Shown here: positions 29,225 through 37,822 of the stretch, piece after piece | Layout of the letters: every line of letters starts with the position of its first letter | Numbering within the stretch: the stretch's first letter is position 1 | From: an uncultured Bacteroidales bacterium | GTDB lineage: Bacteria; Bacteroidota; Bacteroidia; Bacteroidales; Salinivirgaceae | DNA: 64,000 bases | Assembly: GCA_937981765.1 (NCBI GenBank) | Contig: CALJOM010000009.1 | Location: 62,001 to 126,000, forward strand | Reading direction: 5' to 3' | The notes under the pieces: generated by a model | Database searches by the model: none | What the model was told of the DNA's origin: nothing | What the model saw: only the letters and a program-made list of their open reading frames with translations | Program-made: the position numbers and the translations under genes

Positions 29225-30535
29225 ATGAATTATTCCGAAACGCTGGATTATTTGTTTTCTCAACTTCCAATGTTTCAACGCATTGGAGCTGCAGCCTATA
29301 AAGCAAATCTCGACACTACCTTAAAATTGGACGAAATAGCCGGACATCCTCACAGGCAATTTTCCACCATTCATGTTGCCGGAACCAACGGTAAAGGATC
29401 TGTATCCCACATGTTAGCTATGGCGTTTCAACATGCCGGATTTAATACCGGGCTTTACACCTCGCCTCACCTGGTGGATTTTCGTGAACGTATTAAAATA
29501 AATGGTGTACCGGTGCCGGAAATATTTATAGTAGAATGGGTAGCTCATTACAAATCTCACTTAGAAAAATTAAAACCCAGCTTTTTTGAGATGACGGTAG
29601 CCATGGCATTCGACTATTTCGCCCAACAACGCGTTGATGTTGCAATTATAGAAGTTGGTATGGGCGGAAGGCTCGACTCCACCAACATTATAACTCCTAA
29701 ACTATCGGTAATTACCAATATTGGCAAAGACCACATGCAATTTTTAGGTAACACGCTTGCCGAAATTGCCCACGAAAAAGCCGGTATTATAAAACCTACC
29801 GTACCCGCAGTAGTTGGCGAGTATCACCCTGAAACCATCCACGTGTTCGAAAACAAAGCCTATGAAGCTGGCACCCAACTCGTTAAAGCATGGGAAGAGT
29901 TTTCGTTAGAACAAAGAACCATTACTAAGGAATCGACACAACATTTCGAGCTTAGGGATTTGGCGAACAACAGAATTTATTTTGCGGAAATCGACCTATT
30001 GGGAAAATATCAACGGAAAAACATTGTCACGGTAGCTACAGCATTGAAGTATTTGAGCAAAACATTCCCCATAAATCTGGAAAGCGCTCTTCAATCGCTC
30101 AAAACGACTGCAAAAACCACCGGGCTCATGGGCCGTTGGCAAATTATAACCCGAAAACCCTTTGTGGTTACCGATATTGCTCATAACCCCGACGGCATCC
30201 GTGAAATTGCCGAAGCAATTAAATCGCACCAATACGAGCAACTGCACATGATTATAGGAGTAGTCAACGATAAGGATGTTAACTCCATGCTTCGACTATT
30301 GCCCAAAAACGCCTTATTTTATTTCACCCAGCCATCAATCCCACGAGCCATGCCCGTTGAAATCCTAAAAGCAAAGGCTCTGAAAATTGATATTCAAGGG
30401 AAAACCTTTTCAACGGTAGCAGAGGCATACAAGCATGTTATGTCTATTGCAAAACCCAACGACTTTATTTACATAGGTGGCAGTGCGTTTGTAGTGGCCG
30501 ATATATTACTTTATCTAAATTCGTTAATGCAATGA
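29225..30535 (+). CDS. folC: Folylpolyglutamate synthase/dihydrofolate synthase
   Basis: A 436-residue Mur-ligase-fold enzyme that adds glutamate to folates and makes dihydrofolate from dihydropteroate. The P-loop is VAGTNGKGSVSHMLA near residue 53; GLYTSPHLVDFRERI, VGMGGRLDSTNIITP and TNIGKDHMQFLG (metal-binding histidine) follow. The C-terminal domain has GRWQIITRKPFVVTDIAHNP. A plus-strand -7 box (TATTTTTG, 29189-29196) lies 28 bases before the ATG. The stop overlaps the comB start in ATGA. Confidence 0.93.
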   Translation: MNYSETLDYLFSQLPMFQRIGAAAYKANLDTTLKLDEIAGHPHRQFSTIHVAGTNGKGSVSHMLAMAFQHAGFNTGLYTSPHLVDFRERIKINGVPVPEIFIVEWVAHYKSHLEKLKPSFFEMTVAMAFDYFAQQRVDVAIIEVGMGGRLDSTNIITPKLSVITNIGKDHMQFLGNTLAEIAHEKAGIIKPTVPAVVGEYHPETIHVFENKAYEAGTQLVKAWEEFSLEQRTITKESTQHFELRDLANNRIYFAEIDLLGKYQRKNIVTVATALKYLSKTFPINLESALQSLKTTAKTTGLMGRWQIITRKPFVVTDIAHNPDGIREIAEAIKSHQYEQLHMIIGVVNDKDVNSMLRLLPKNALFYFTQPSIPRAMPVEILKAKALKIDIQGKTFSTVAEAYKHVMSIAKPNDFIYIGGSAFVVADILLYLNSLMQ

Positions 30536-31260
30536 CTTCGTTAAAACCCAATCATCTTTCAGTATGTTTATCACCGTTGGAGTACAAAGCCTACCATCGC
30601 GACGGGAATGTTGTAGTATTGATTGATGTTATTCGTGCTACAACCGTTATTTGCACAGCATTAAATCGAGGCGCTGAGTGTGTTATGCCCCTGGCCGACA
30701 TAGATAAAACCCTGGCCATGCGAGCCCAAGGTTATCTTGTTGCCGGAGAACGCAATAGTTTTAAACTGGAAGCCTTCGACTTGGGAAACTCGCCGATTGA
30801 ATATACCTCACCAAGTATAAAAGGCAAGCGGATAGCCATAACTACCACCAACGGAACACAGGCCCTGGCACAGATTCCTGAAAACACTTCAGTAGTTGCA
30901 GGGGCATGGGTTAACCAACAAGTGTTGTTAGAGCACCTGTTGTCCATTAATACAGATGTTATGCTTCTATGTTCCGGATGGGAAAACACCGTTTCAATTG
31001 AAGATAGCCTTTTTGCCGGTCAAGTGGCCGAAAAATTGTTGTCGAGCGGGAAATTTTTTTCCAACACCGACTCTGTATTCATTGCTACTCAATTATCTAT
31101 AGATGCGGCCAACAATGAACTCGACTTTATTCTGGAACACTCTCCGCGGCTAAAAAGTAAATTCGAGCGTTTAAAAAACGATATCGAATTTTGTATAACC
31201 CATAATTCCCAACCTGTGGTTCCGATTCTTATGGAAGGTAGATTTGTGGCAAAAAAATAA
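30532..31260 (+). CDS. comB: 2-phosphosulfolactate phosphatase (ComB family)
   Basis: The 242 residues show the ComB signature: VVLIDVIRATTVICTALNRGAE near residue 28, YLVAGERNSFKLEAFDLGNSP near residue 68, and IAITTTNGTQALAQ near residue 103. ComB dephosphorylates phosphosulfolactate, a step of coenzyme M biosynthesis in archaea; in bacteria it feeds sulfolactate or related sulfonates. No ComA or ComC gene is nearby, so the pathway here is unclear. It overlaps folC by four bases, suggesting coupled translation, although no functional link is obvious. Confidence 0.85.
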   Translation: MTSLKPNHLSVCLSPLEYKAYHRDGNVVVLIDVIRATTVICTALNRGAECVMPLADIDKTLAMRAQGYLVAGERNSFKLEAFDLGNSPIEYTSPSIKGKRIAITTTNGTQALAQIPENTSVVAGAWVNQQVLLEHLLSINTDVMLLCSGWENTVSIEDSLFAGQVAEKLLSSGKFFSNTDSVFIATQLSIDAANNELDFILEHSPRLKSKFERLKNDIEFCITHNSQPVVPILMEGRFVAKK

Positions 31261-31332
31261 AAGAACTGAGGACGTCGAAATTTTATAAAGAAACGGACTG
31301 CAAAAATACGAAAAACTTTTCAAAAACTATTG

Positions 31333-31364
31333 TTGCAAAAATCGGTATTAGAATCGTAATTTTG
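31333..31364 (+). promoter_or_regulatory. Promoter of the pyrBI leader
   Basis: TTG at 31333-31335, a 21-base spacer and TAATTTTG at 31357-31364 match the Bacteroidota consensus closely. The predicted start near 31371 lies about ten bases before the leader ATG at 31381 and roughly 300 bases before pyrB, giving an unusually long leader. Confidence 0.75.
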
Positions 31365-31380
31365 CTGAAATAATTCTTCG

Positions 31381-31677
31381 ATGTATTTTGCATGTTTTCA
31401 AACCAATCCGTTCAAGGCCTCAGAAAAACATGCCCCGATTTTTCTCCTTTTGAAATCTAGTTTCCGGAAGAAAAAATTCCATATCAGTAAAGGGTATTTA
31501 TTGGAACAAAGCTCGTTTTCTTTTCGCACATACTCCCTTTCATTAAAAGCCGCAAAGGCTTTTTTTATTTTCCAAACGTGGCTAACCGTACGAACAAATT
31601 GGTTTATAAAATTCAGAATTCTGTCAGAAAATCCGAGAAAAAAATCCATTCATAACAACTTAACCTATTGGCAATGA
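31381..31677 (+). CDS. Possible pyrBI leader peptide spanning an attenuator
   Basis: A 98-codon frame starts about ten bases after the predicted transcript start. It runs through the terminator-like hairpin at 31545-31571 and ends in TGA that overlaps the pyrB ATG as ATGA (31674-31677). It is rich in phenylalanine (13 of 98), reflecting T-rich coding sequence, including CGTTTTCTTTTCG just before the hairpin. In E. coli pyrBI a leader frame also spans the attenuator, and ribosome position relative to a polymerase paused in a U-rich region sets read-through. The layout suggests the same logic here. No sequence family is recognised, and the opposite strand is also partly open here, so the frame could be chance. 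Confidence 0.4.
   Translation: MYFACFQTNPFKASEKHAPIFLLLKSSFRKKKFHISKGYLLEQSSFSFRTYSLSLKAAKAFFIFQTWLTVRTNWFIKFRILSENPRKKSIHNNLTYWQ
31545..31571 (+). terminator. Intrinsic terminator in the pyrBI leader (possible attenuator)
   Basis: AAAAGCC (31545-31551) and GGCTTTT (31557-31563) form a seven-base stem with a five-base loop, followed by TTTATTTT. It lies about 200 bases after the predicted start and about 100 before the pyrB ATG, so unconditional termination would silence pyrBI. This position is what a UTP-responsive attenuator needs. Confidence 0.6.
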
Positions 31678-32582
31678 AAAACAAAAGTTTAGTTTCAATC
31701 AGCGATTACAGCAAAGAACAGTACCTTGAGATTTTGAATCTGGCTGCGGAATTTGAAAAAAATCCGGTTCAAGACATCTTGAAAGGCTATGTTGTAGCCA
31801 CATTATTTTTCGAACCATCCACACGCACACGCCTTAGTTTCGAGAGTGCGGTGAATAAACTTGGAGGTAGAATAATTGGTTTCTCCGATGCCGGAACTTC
31901 AAGCGTTCAAAAAGGAGAATCGTTAAAAGACACCATTTTGACCGTAGCCAATTACTCCGATTTAATTGTAATGCGACATCCCATTGAAGGTAGCGCACGC
32001 TTTGCCAGCGAGATAAGCCCAGTGCCAATAATCAATGCCGGCGATGGAGCTAACCAACACCCGACTCAATGCTTACTCGACCTCTACAGCATCCGAAAAA
32101 CTCAAGGAACTCTTGAAAACTTAAACATTGCCCTGGTTGGAGATCTTAAATATGGCCGTACCGTTCACTCACTACTGGTGGCCATGTCGGAATTCAATCC
32201 AACATTCAACTTTATTTCGCCTGTAGAATTACGAATGCCTGAAGCCTACAAAATTATCCTCGATAGAAAAGGCATTAAATACTACGAGCACACTAACCTG
32301 GAAGATGCCCTCCTCTATGCCGACATTGTTTACATGACACGCGTTCAGAAAGAACGTTTTTCCGACCCCATTGAATATGAAAAAGTGAAGAATGCCTACA
32401 TTTTGCGCAATTCTATGCTTGCCAATACAAAAGAAAACATGAGAGTGCTGCATCCCCTGCCACGGGTGAACGAAATAGCTATTGATGTCGATTCCAACCC
32501 GAAAGCATATTATTTTGAACAGGCACTCAACGGAGTTTACACCCGGCAAGCCATTATATGCAAAATTTTAGGTGTAAAGTAA
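31674..32582 (+). CDS. pyrB: Aspartate carbamoyltransferase catalytic chain
   Basis: The ATG at 31674 is preferred over an in-frame TTG at 31668, giving 302 residues. PyrB condenses carbamoyl phosphate and aspartate, the first committed step of pyrimidine synthesis. The carbamoyl phosphate motif [15 protein letters not shown] is near residue 46. [11 protein letters not shown] contributes the lysine reached from the neighbouring subunit. [12 protein letters not shown] follows, and MTRVQKERF and [10 protein letters not shown] mark the aspartate domain. pyrI follows after 40 bases, forming the enteric-type pair of catalytic and regulatory chains. Confidence 0.97.
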   Translation: MKNKSLVSISDYSKEQYLEILNLAAEFEKNPVQDILKGYVVATLFFEPSTRTRLSFESAVNKLGGRIIGFSDAGTSSVQKGESLKDTILTVANYSDLIVMRHPIEGSARFASEISPVPIINAGDGANQHPTQCLLDLYSIRKTQGTLENLNIALVGDLKYGRTVHSLLVAMSEFNPTFNFISPVELRMPEAYKIILDRKGIKYYEHTNLEDALLYADIVYMTRVQKERFSDPIEYEKVKNAYILRNSMLANTKENMRVLHPLPRVNEIAIDVDSNPKAYYFEQALNGVYTRQAIICKILGVK

Positions 32583-32622
32583 CCCTATTCTACTCATTTG
32601 AAAAACTTTAAAACTATTAACC

Positions 32623-33078
32623 ATGAAAGATAAAACCTTAAGCGTCAGCGCTATAAACGAAGGAACAGTAATAGACCATATCCCGGCTGGTCAACTTTTC
32701 GACGTAATAAGCATTCTGGGTCTCAACAAGTTAGAAACCCAAATTACTTTCGGAACCAACCTACAGAGTAAAAAACTCGGTAAAAAAGCCATCATCAAAA
32801 TTGAAGGCAAATTTTTCGACCCGGACGAAATTAACCGCATTGCGTTGGTAGCACCCCAGGCTAAGCTAAACATCATACACAACTATGTTGTAACCGAAAA
32901 ACGTGTGGTAGAGGTGCCCGAAACTATTGTAGGAATTGTCAAATGTATGAATCCAAAATGCATCACAAACCACGAAGAGGTAACAACACAATTCACCGTA
33001 ATCGACAAAAAAGAAGTAGCGTTAAAATGCCATTACTGTGAGAAGATTACCGACCGCAAACATTTCCAAATAAATTAA
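32623..33078 (+). CDS. pyrI: Aspartate carbamoyltransferase regulatory chain
   Basis: A 151-residue regulatory subunit that binds nucleotide effectors and a structural zinc. The N-terminal allosteric domain starts with VSAINEGTVIDHIPAG. The C-terminal zinc domain has four cysteines in CMNPKCITNHEE and LKCHYCEKI, the expected C-x5-C...C-x2-C layout. Its presence means ATCase here is probably the enteric dodecameric, CTP/ATP-regulated form. A strong terminator follows at 33104. Confidence 0.96.
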   Translation: MKDKTLSVSAINEGTVIDHIPAGQLFDVISILGLNKLETQITFGTNLQSKKLGKKAIIKIEGKFFDPDEINRIALVAPQAKLNIIHNYVVTEKRVVEVPETIVGIVKCMNPKCITNHEEVTTQFTVIDKKEVALKCHYCEKITDRKHFQIN

Positions 33079-33103
33079 CCCTTAAGTAACTAATCCTTGA
33101 TTT

Positions 33104-33146
33104 AACTGCCGGTGAACTCTAAATTTCATTGGCAGTTTTTTGTTTT
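33104..33146 (+). terminator. Intrinsic terminator of pyrBI
   Basis: AACTGCCGGTGAA (33104-33116) and TTCATTGGCAGTT (33125-33137) form a 13-base stem with two G-T pairs, followed by a run of T (TTTTTTGTTTT). Confidence 0.88.
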
Positions 33147-33266
33147 CGACAATAATTCAGTTACTTAGATGTGCATCTACTGTTGTAAAATCATGATTTT
33201 TTAAGAACACCAATTAAAAACATTGTGTAAACAACTAGTCGAGAACATTTTTTTAGAGAAAAACGT

Positions 33267-33274
33267 TATTTTTG
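33267..33274 (+). promoter_or_regulatory. -7 box before the acyl-CoA synthetase gene
   Basis: TATTTTTG at 33267-33274 lies 26 bases before the ATG at 33301. A clear TTG at the right distance is not seen, so only half the promoter is convincing. It shows that a longer frame starting at 33223 is not the real gene start. Confidence 0.5.
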
Positions 33275-33300
33275 AGGCGAGAACCATAAATAAAACCATT

Positions 33301-35208
33301 ATGCAAACAATTCTTGACTTTTTTGAGAAAAGTGTTGAGAAATTTCCATCCAACCCTTTTCTAAAAGAGAAAATAAAAGACCAATGGCGGGTAACCACCT
33401 ACGCAGAAACCCTACAACACGCACGCAATCTGGCTGCCGGGCTCATTGAGATCGGGGTTAACCCGGGCGATAATGTTGCCCTGCTTAGTGAAGGTCGGAC
33501 TGACTGGGTTATAACGGAGCTTGCCATTTTGTATGCCGGAGCTGTTAATGTACCCCTCTCGGTAAAACTCGAACCCTACGAACTCGAGTTCCGATTACAA
33601 CACTCCGAAAGCAAATATATGATTATTAGCAAATCGCAAAAACCGAAAATTGATAAAATTCGCAGTAACCTAACCTACCTTAAATCGGTTATTTACATCG
33701 ATATTCTTGAAGATATTCTATCTACGGATTATCTGCTTGAAGATTTATTCACCCTAGGCAAATCGCTGCTCAAAGAGAATCCGGGCCTACTCGACCCGAT
33801 TCGGCAAAATATCACCGGCTCAACCCCCGTTAATATCAGTTACACATCGGGCACCACAGCCGATCCGAAAGGGATAATACTTACACATAGAAACTACACA
33901 GCTAATGTTGAGCAAGCCTACAGCTTGATGGATATTCCTCCTACTTACACCACTCTGCTAATTCTTCCGCTCGACCATTGCTTTGCTCATGTGGCCGGGA
34001 TTTACAGTTTTATGGGTAAAGGAGCATCTATTGCCTTTGTGCAGTTGGGAGAAACTCCTCAGCAAACCCTAAAAAATATCCCCATCAATATTCGGGAAAC
34101 AAAACCCGATTTGTTGCTAAGCGTACCCGCACTTGCGAAAAACTTCCGTAAGAACATCGAAAAAGGAGTTGCCGATAAAGGAAAATTTACCGAAAAACTT
34201 TTCCAATTTGCTTTAAAAACAGCCATTTATTATAACGCCGAAGGTTATAACCGCGGTAAAGGACTCCGAATCCTAGTTAAACCCATGGTTTGGCTGTTCG
34301 ACAAAATTTTATTCAGCAAAGTACGTGAAGTTTTTGGAGGTAAACTCAAGTTTTTCATTGGTGGCGGAGCACTCCTAGATATCGAACTTCAGCGCTTTTT
34401 CTATGCAATAGGTATACCCATGCTACAGGGTTACGGTTTATCAGAAGCCACTCCTATTATAAGTTCCAATGCTCTGCATCGCCACAAGTTAGGGTCGAGT
34501 GGTTTTTTAGTTTCAAATCTAGAACTTAAGATTATGGACGAAAACGGCAAAGAATTGCCGGTTGGACAAAAAGGAGAAATTGTAGTAAAAGGTGAAAACG
34601 TTATGGCCGGCTATTTCAAAAACGAAAAAGCCACCAAAGAAACTATCCGCGACGGATGGCTATACACCGGAGATATGGGCTATATGGATAAAGACGGATT
34701 TTTGTATGTTTTGGGAAGATTTAAAAGCTTGCTAATCAGTAACGATGGCGAAAAATATAGTCCCGAAAGCATTGAAGAAACCCTTACCTCCAAAACCCGT
34801 TTTATAAATCAGGTGGTGCTTTACAACAATCAGAATCCATACACAGTAGCACTGGTAGTACCCGATAAAGAAGCCATTAAGAAATTAACCCAAGAAATGG
34901 GATTAGACCCAGAGGATGATAAAACCCATGAACATATTCTGAAATTTATTCACGAAGAATTAAATCAATTCCGTGGAAATGGCAAATATGCCGGAGAGTT
35001 TCCGGAGCGCTGGCTTCCGGCAGCTATTGCAATTTTGGATGAACCTTTCAACGAACACAATAAAATGATGAATTCAACAATGAAAATAGTTCGCAATAAG
35101 GTTTACGAATACTACCGTCAGCGTATTGAAGATTTGTATAAAGCCGATGCTAAAAATATTGCCAATCCGGCTAATATTGCCGCCCTGAAAAACTTATCGC
35201 GCAATTAA
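33301..35208 (+). CDS. Long-chain fatty acid--CoA ligase (AMP-dependent synthetase)
   Basis: The ATG at 33301 (MQTILDFFEKSVEKF) gives 635 residues; a TTG start at 33223 lies upstream of the -7 box and is rejected. Acyl-adenylate motifs are present: the P-loop-like YTSGTTADPKGIILTH near residue 178, GYGLSEATPIIS near residue 375, and YTGDMGYMDKDGFLYVLGRFKSLL near residue 450. The insertion before GYGLSEA is typical of bacterial FACL/FAA1-like enzymes. It activates fatty acids to acyl-CoA, at or near the inner membrane. The substrate chain length cannot be read. It is monocistronic. Confidence 0.92.
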   Translation: MQTILDFFEKSVEKFPSNPFLKEKIKDQWRVTTYAETLQHARNLAAGLIEIGVNPGDNVALLSEGRTDWVITELAILYAGAVNVPLSVKLEPYELEFRLQHSESKYMIISKSQKPKIDKIRSNLTYLKSVIYIDILEDILSTDYLLEDLFTLGKSLLKENPGLLDPIRQNITGSTPVNISYTSGTTADPKGIILTHRNYTANVEQAYSLMDIPPTYTTLLILPLDHCFAHVAGIYSFMGKGASIAFVQLGETPQQTLKNIPINIRETKPDLLLSVPALAKNFRKNIEKGVADKGKFTEKLFQFALKTAIYYNAEGYNRGKGLRILVKPMVWLFDKILFSKVREVFGGKLKFFIGGGALLDIELQRFFYAIGIPMLQGYGLSEATPIISSNALHRHKLGSSGFLVSNLELKIMDENGKELPVGQKGEIVVKGENVMAGYFKNEKATKETIRDGWLYTGDMGYMDKDGFLYVLGRFKSLLISNDGEKYSPESIEETLTSKTRFINQVVLYNNQNPYTVALVVPDKEAIKKLTQEMGLDPEDDKTHEHILKFIHEELNQFRGNGKYAGEFPERWLPAAIAILDEPFNEHNKMMNSTMKIVRNKVYEYYRQRIEDLYKADAKNIANPANIAALKNLSRN

Positions 35209-35227
35209 TATTTTACAAATATATGCT

Positions 35228-35258
35228 AAAAAGGCTGTCGAGTTTCGATAGCCTTTTT
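35228..35258. terminator. Two-way terminator between acyl-CoA synthetase and mutS2
   Basis: AAAAAGGCT (35228-35236) and AGCCTTTTT (35250-35258) plus further pairs GTCG/CGAT form a 13-base stem with a five-base loop. It serves both converging genes; its right arm overlaps the mutS2 stop codon. Confidence 0.88.
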
Positions 35259-37716
35259 ATTCAAGCCTCACAACAGTAATTCCATCGCCCCCGAGTTCCA
35301 CGTGCTCATCACAGAAATCCATAACTCCGGGCTGAGTTTTTAGATAGTTGCGGATAACACTTCGCAGAACCCCGTTCCCGCGACCGTGAAGAATCTTAAC
35401 CTCCTTCACACCAAACATTAAAGCATTATCTATCAATTCGCTGACAACCATCAGTGCATCATCCGGGAAGTAACCACGAACATCTATGTGCGGTTTGAAC
35501 GCCATACGCTTTTTAGAAAGCTCCCTGGCGTATTCCATACTTTTGGTCTGGCGCGCTGCATTTTTTGCTTCCTTTTCCGATACTAACTGAAGCTTTGCGG
35601 GATCGATGGTTGTGATAAACTGCCCAAAAGCCACAACCGCCGTTTTTCCCGATATCTCAATCACCTGCCCAATAGAATCTTGTCCCGCCATGCGCACAAA
35701 ATTGCCCTTCTCTATCGAACGTTGTTGCTGCTCTTCCACCTTTTTTGAGATATTGAGGCCTTTATTTTTGGCAACCTTTTTAATTCTCGACATGCGATTT
35801 TCTATCTCAGGATCCTCCCCTTTATCGAAACTTACAAACTTATCCTTTAACGTTTTCAGATTTTCCCGTGCCTGACGAATTTTCTCCTTATCGGCTTGCG
35901 ATTCCTTAATTTGGCGTATGGTATTTTCAATCAGCTTATTTGCTTCACGAAGAATATTTTCGGCTTCCTGCTTGGCTTTTTCGGTTATCTCCTTTTTTAT
36001 GTTATTTGCCTCTTCCAGAAAGTTTACCTGTTTTTGTAGCAATTCTTCCAAACGCTTTTGTTCAATGCGGATTTTTTCCCGTTTTTCTTCCCAATATTTT
36101 TTATCGCGAATAATTTCCCGCAGATACTTGTCGAAGTTTGCAAACTGTTCTCCGGCGCGTTGTTTGGCATCGTTGATTACTTCAACGGGAAGGCCAATCT
36201 TATGGGCAATTTCAATGGCAAACGAACCTCCGGGTTTCCCCTGTTCGAGCTTAAAGGTTGGTTCAATCCGCTGGGTGTCAAACATCATAGCGCCATTAAT
36301 AACACCTTTAGTCTGAGAAGCATAGTGTTTAAGGTTGCTGTAATGAGTTGTAATAACACCAAACACACCACGATTGTTTAACTGATGAAGCACAGCCTCG
36401 GCAATAGCCCCGCCAATCACAGGTTCTGTCCCGCTACCAAATTCATCAATTAAAACCAGTGAAAACTCATCACTGTAACGAAGCATGGTTTTGAGGTTCC
36501 TCAAATGACTGCTGTAGGTGGAAAGATCATTCTCGATGCTTTGATCGTCGCCAATATCGACAAAAAGATTACGGAAAACACCCAGCCGCGAATCTTCCCG
36601 TGCTGGAATTAACAGGCCACATTGAGCCATGTATTGTATAATTCCAACCGTTTTCATGGCTACCGATTTCCCTCCGGCATTAGGTCCGCTTATCAACAGA
36701 ATACGATTCTGTTGATCAAGCGTCAGCGTTAACGGAACAACAGACTTCCCCTCCCTGGTGAGGGTATACCACAGCAATGGATTACGTGCGTCGTATAGTT
36801 GAATTGTTGGAGTATCGAGAATATCAATAGCTGCTGCATCCAATTCAACACCAAGTTTTGCTTTGGCTCTGGTGAAATCGAAAAATCCCAGCCAGTTGTA
36901 TGTTTCAATTAGCTCTGAGATATATGGGCGAATTATGTTGGCAAAAGCTATCAGAATGCGACGAATTTCTCTTTTTTCTTCAGCTTGATCTTCTTTGATA
37001 GCGTTGTTGAGTTCCACAGCCTCTACGGGTTCTATATAGACTGTTTTCCCCGTAGTAGACTCGTCGTGGACAATACCTTTAATTTGTCGTTTGAAAGGGG
37101 CCAAAACCGGAAGCATCAAGCGTCCGTCGCGCATTACAGGCAATGAATCCTTATCAACCCAACCGGAAGCCTGAGCAGTTTTAAAAATGCGATTTACAAT
37201 TTTCGAAACCTGTTCCTGTTTTTGTTGAATCGACTGCCGAATTCGGCTCAACTCAGAAGAAGCATTATCGCGTATTGCTGCCGATTTGTCAACTATACGG
37301 TCTGCCTCGATGTAAACTGTTTCGTGATAAACTAACTGGGAAGCCAATTCGGCAAGCAACGGATAGCGCTCTCTACGCTCTTTGCCGGAGAAAAAGCGAA
37401 AAATATCGCGTACAGTAATCAGCGACATTTTAAGCTGAAACACCTCTTCGGGAGAAAAAAAAGTCCCCTCCGGGCGTATTTTATTGAGTGATCCCCTTAA
37501 ATCGAAATAGTTTTCTGAGGGAAATTCTTCTCCATTTCGGATTAATTTCCAAAATTCGAAGGCTGTTTGCTGGGCATGACGAATCGACTCGGCATCGGTT
37601 TCAAAACGCATTTGCATTACCCAGTCTTTCCCTTGCTGACTAATACAAATGTCCGTTAATCGTTTCCGAATAATGTCGAAACCTATTTTTTTTTCGATTT
37701 CCTTAGGATACAGCAC
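35257..37716 (-). CDS. mutS2: MutS2 (Smr-domain ATPase, recombination or ribosome quality control)
   Basis: An 819-residue MutS2. It lacks the mismatch-binding N-domain of MutS and begins with the clamp/core region. Walker A ISGPNAGGKSVAMKTVG is near residue 330, followed by the signature SIENDLSTYSSHLRNLK and Walker B FSLVLIDEFGSGTEP. A long charged coiled coil follows (about 520-640). The C-terminal Smr nuclease-like domain has HIDVRGYFPDDAL and the HGRGNGVLRS motif. MutS2 proteins suppress homologous recombination and in some bacteria split collided ribosomes. Which applies here cannot be told from the sequence. Confidence 0.95.
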   Translation of the reverse strand: MLYPKEIEKKIGFDIIRKRLTDICISQQGKDWVMQMRFETDAESIRHAQQTAFEFWKLIRNGEEFPSENYFDLRGSLNKIRPEGTFFSPEEVFQLKMSLITVRDIFRFFSGKERRERYPLLAELASQLVYHETVYIEADRIVDKSAAIRDNASSELSRIRQSIQQKQEQVSKIVNRIFKTAQASGWVDKDSLPVMRDGRLMLPVLAPFKRQIKGIVHDESTTGKTVYIEPVEAVELNNAIKEDQAEEKREIRRILIAFANIIRPYISELIETYNWLGFFDFTRAKAKLGVELDAAAIDILDTPTIQLYDARNPLLWYTLTREGKSVVPLTLTLDQQNRILLISGPNAGGKSVAMKTVGIIQYMAQCGLLIPAREDSRLGVFRNLFVDIGDDQSIENDLSTYSSHLRNLKTMLRYSDEFSLVLIDEFGSGTEPVIGGAIAEAVLHQLNNRGVFGVITTHYSNLKHYASQTKGVINGAMMFDTQRIEPTFKLEQGKPGGSFAIEIAHKIGLPVEVINDAKQRAGEQFANFDKYLREIIRDKKYWEEKREKIRIEQKRLEELLQKQVNFLEEANNIKKEITEKAKQEAENILREANKLIENTIRQIKESQADKEKIRQARENLKTLKDKFVSFDKGEDPEIENRMSRIKKVAKNKGLNISKKVEEQQQRSIEKGNFVRMAGQDSIGQVIEISGKTAVVAFGQFITTIDPAKLQLVSEKEAKNAARQTKSMEYARELSKKRMAFKPHIDVRGYFPDDALMVVSELIDNALMFGVKEVKILHGRGNGVLRSVIRNYLKTQPGVMDFCDEHVELGGDGITVVRLE

Positions 37717-37822
37717 GCTTATTGTTGGTTAAGAATTTTCTGCAAAGAAACTACATCGTTTCAAAAATTTCAAAAGCAACCGAAAGGCTCTTTGGAACGA
37801 GTCGAGAAACGAAAAATTAAAA

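Noticed and set aside
31398-31649. Minus-strand 83-codon frame opposite the pyrBI leader
   Set aside because: It has no promoter, no ribosome site and no family character. It is kept in mind only because it weakens the leader-frame argument.
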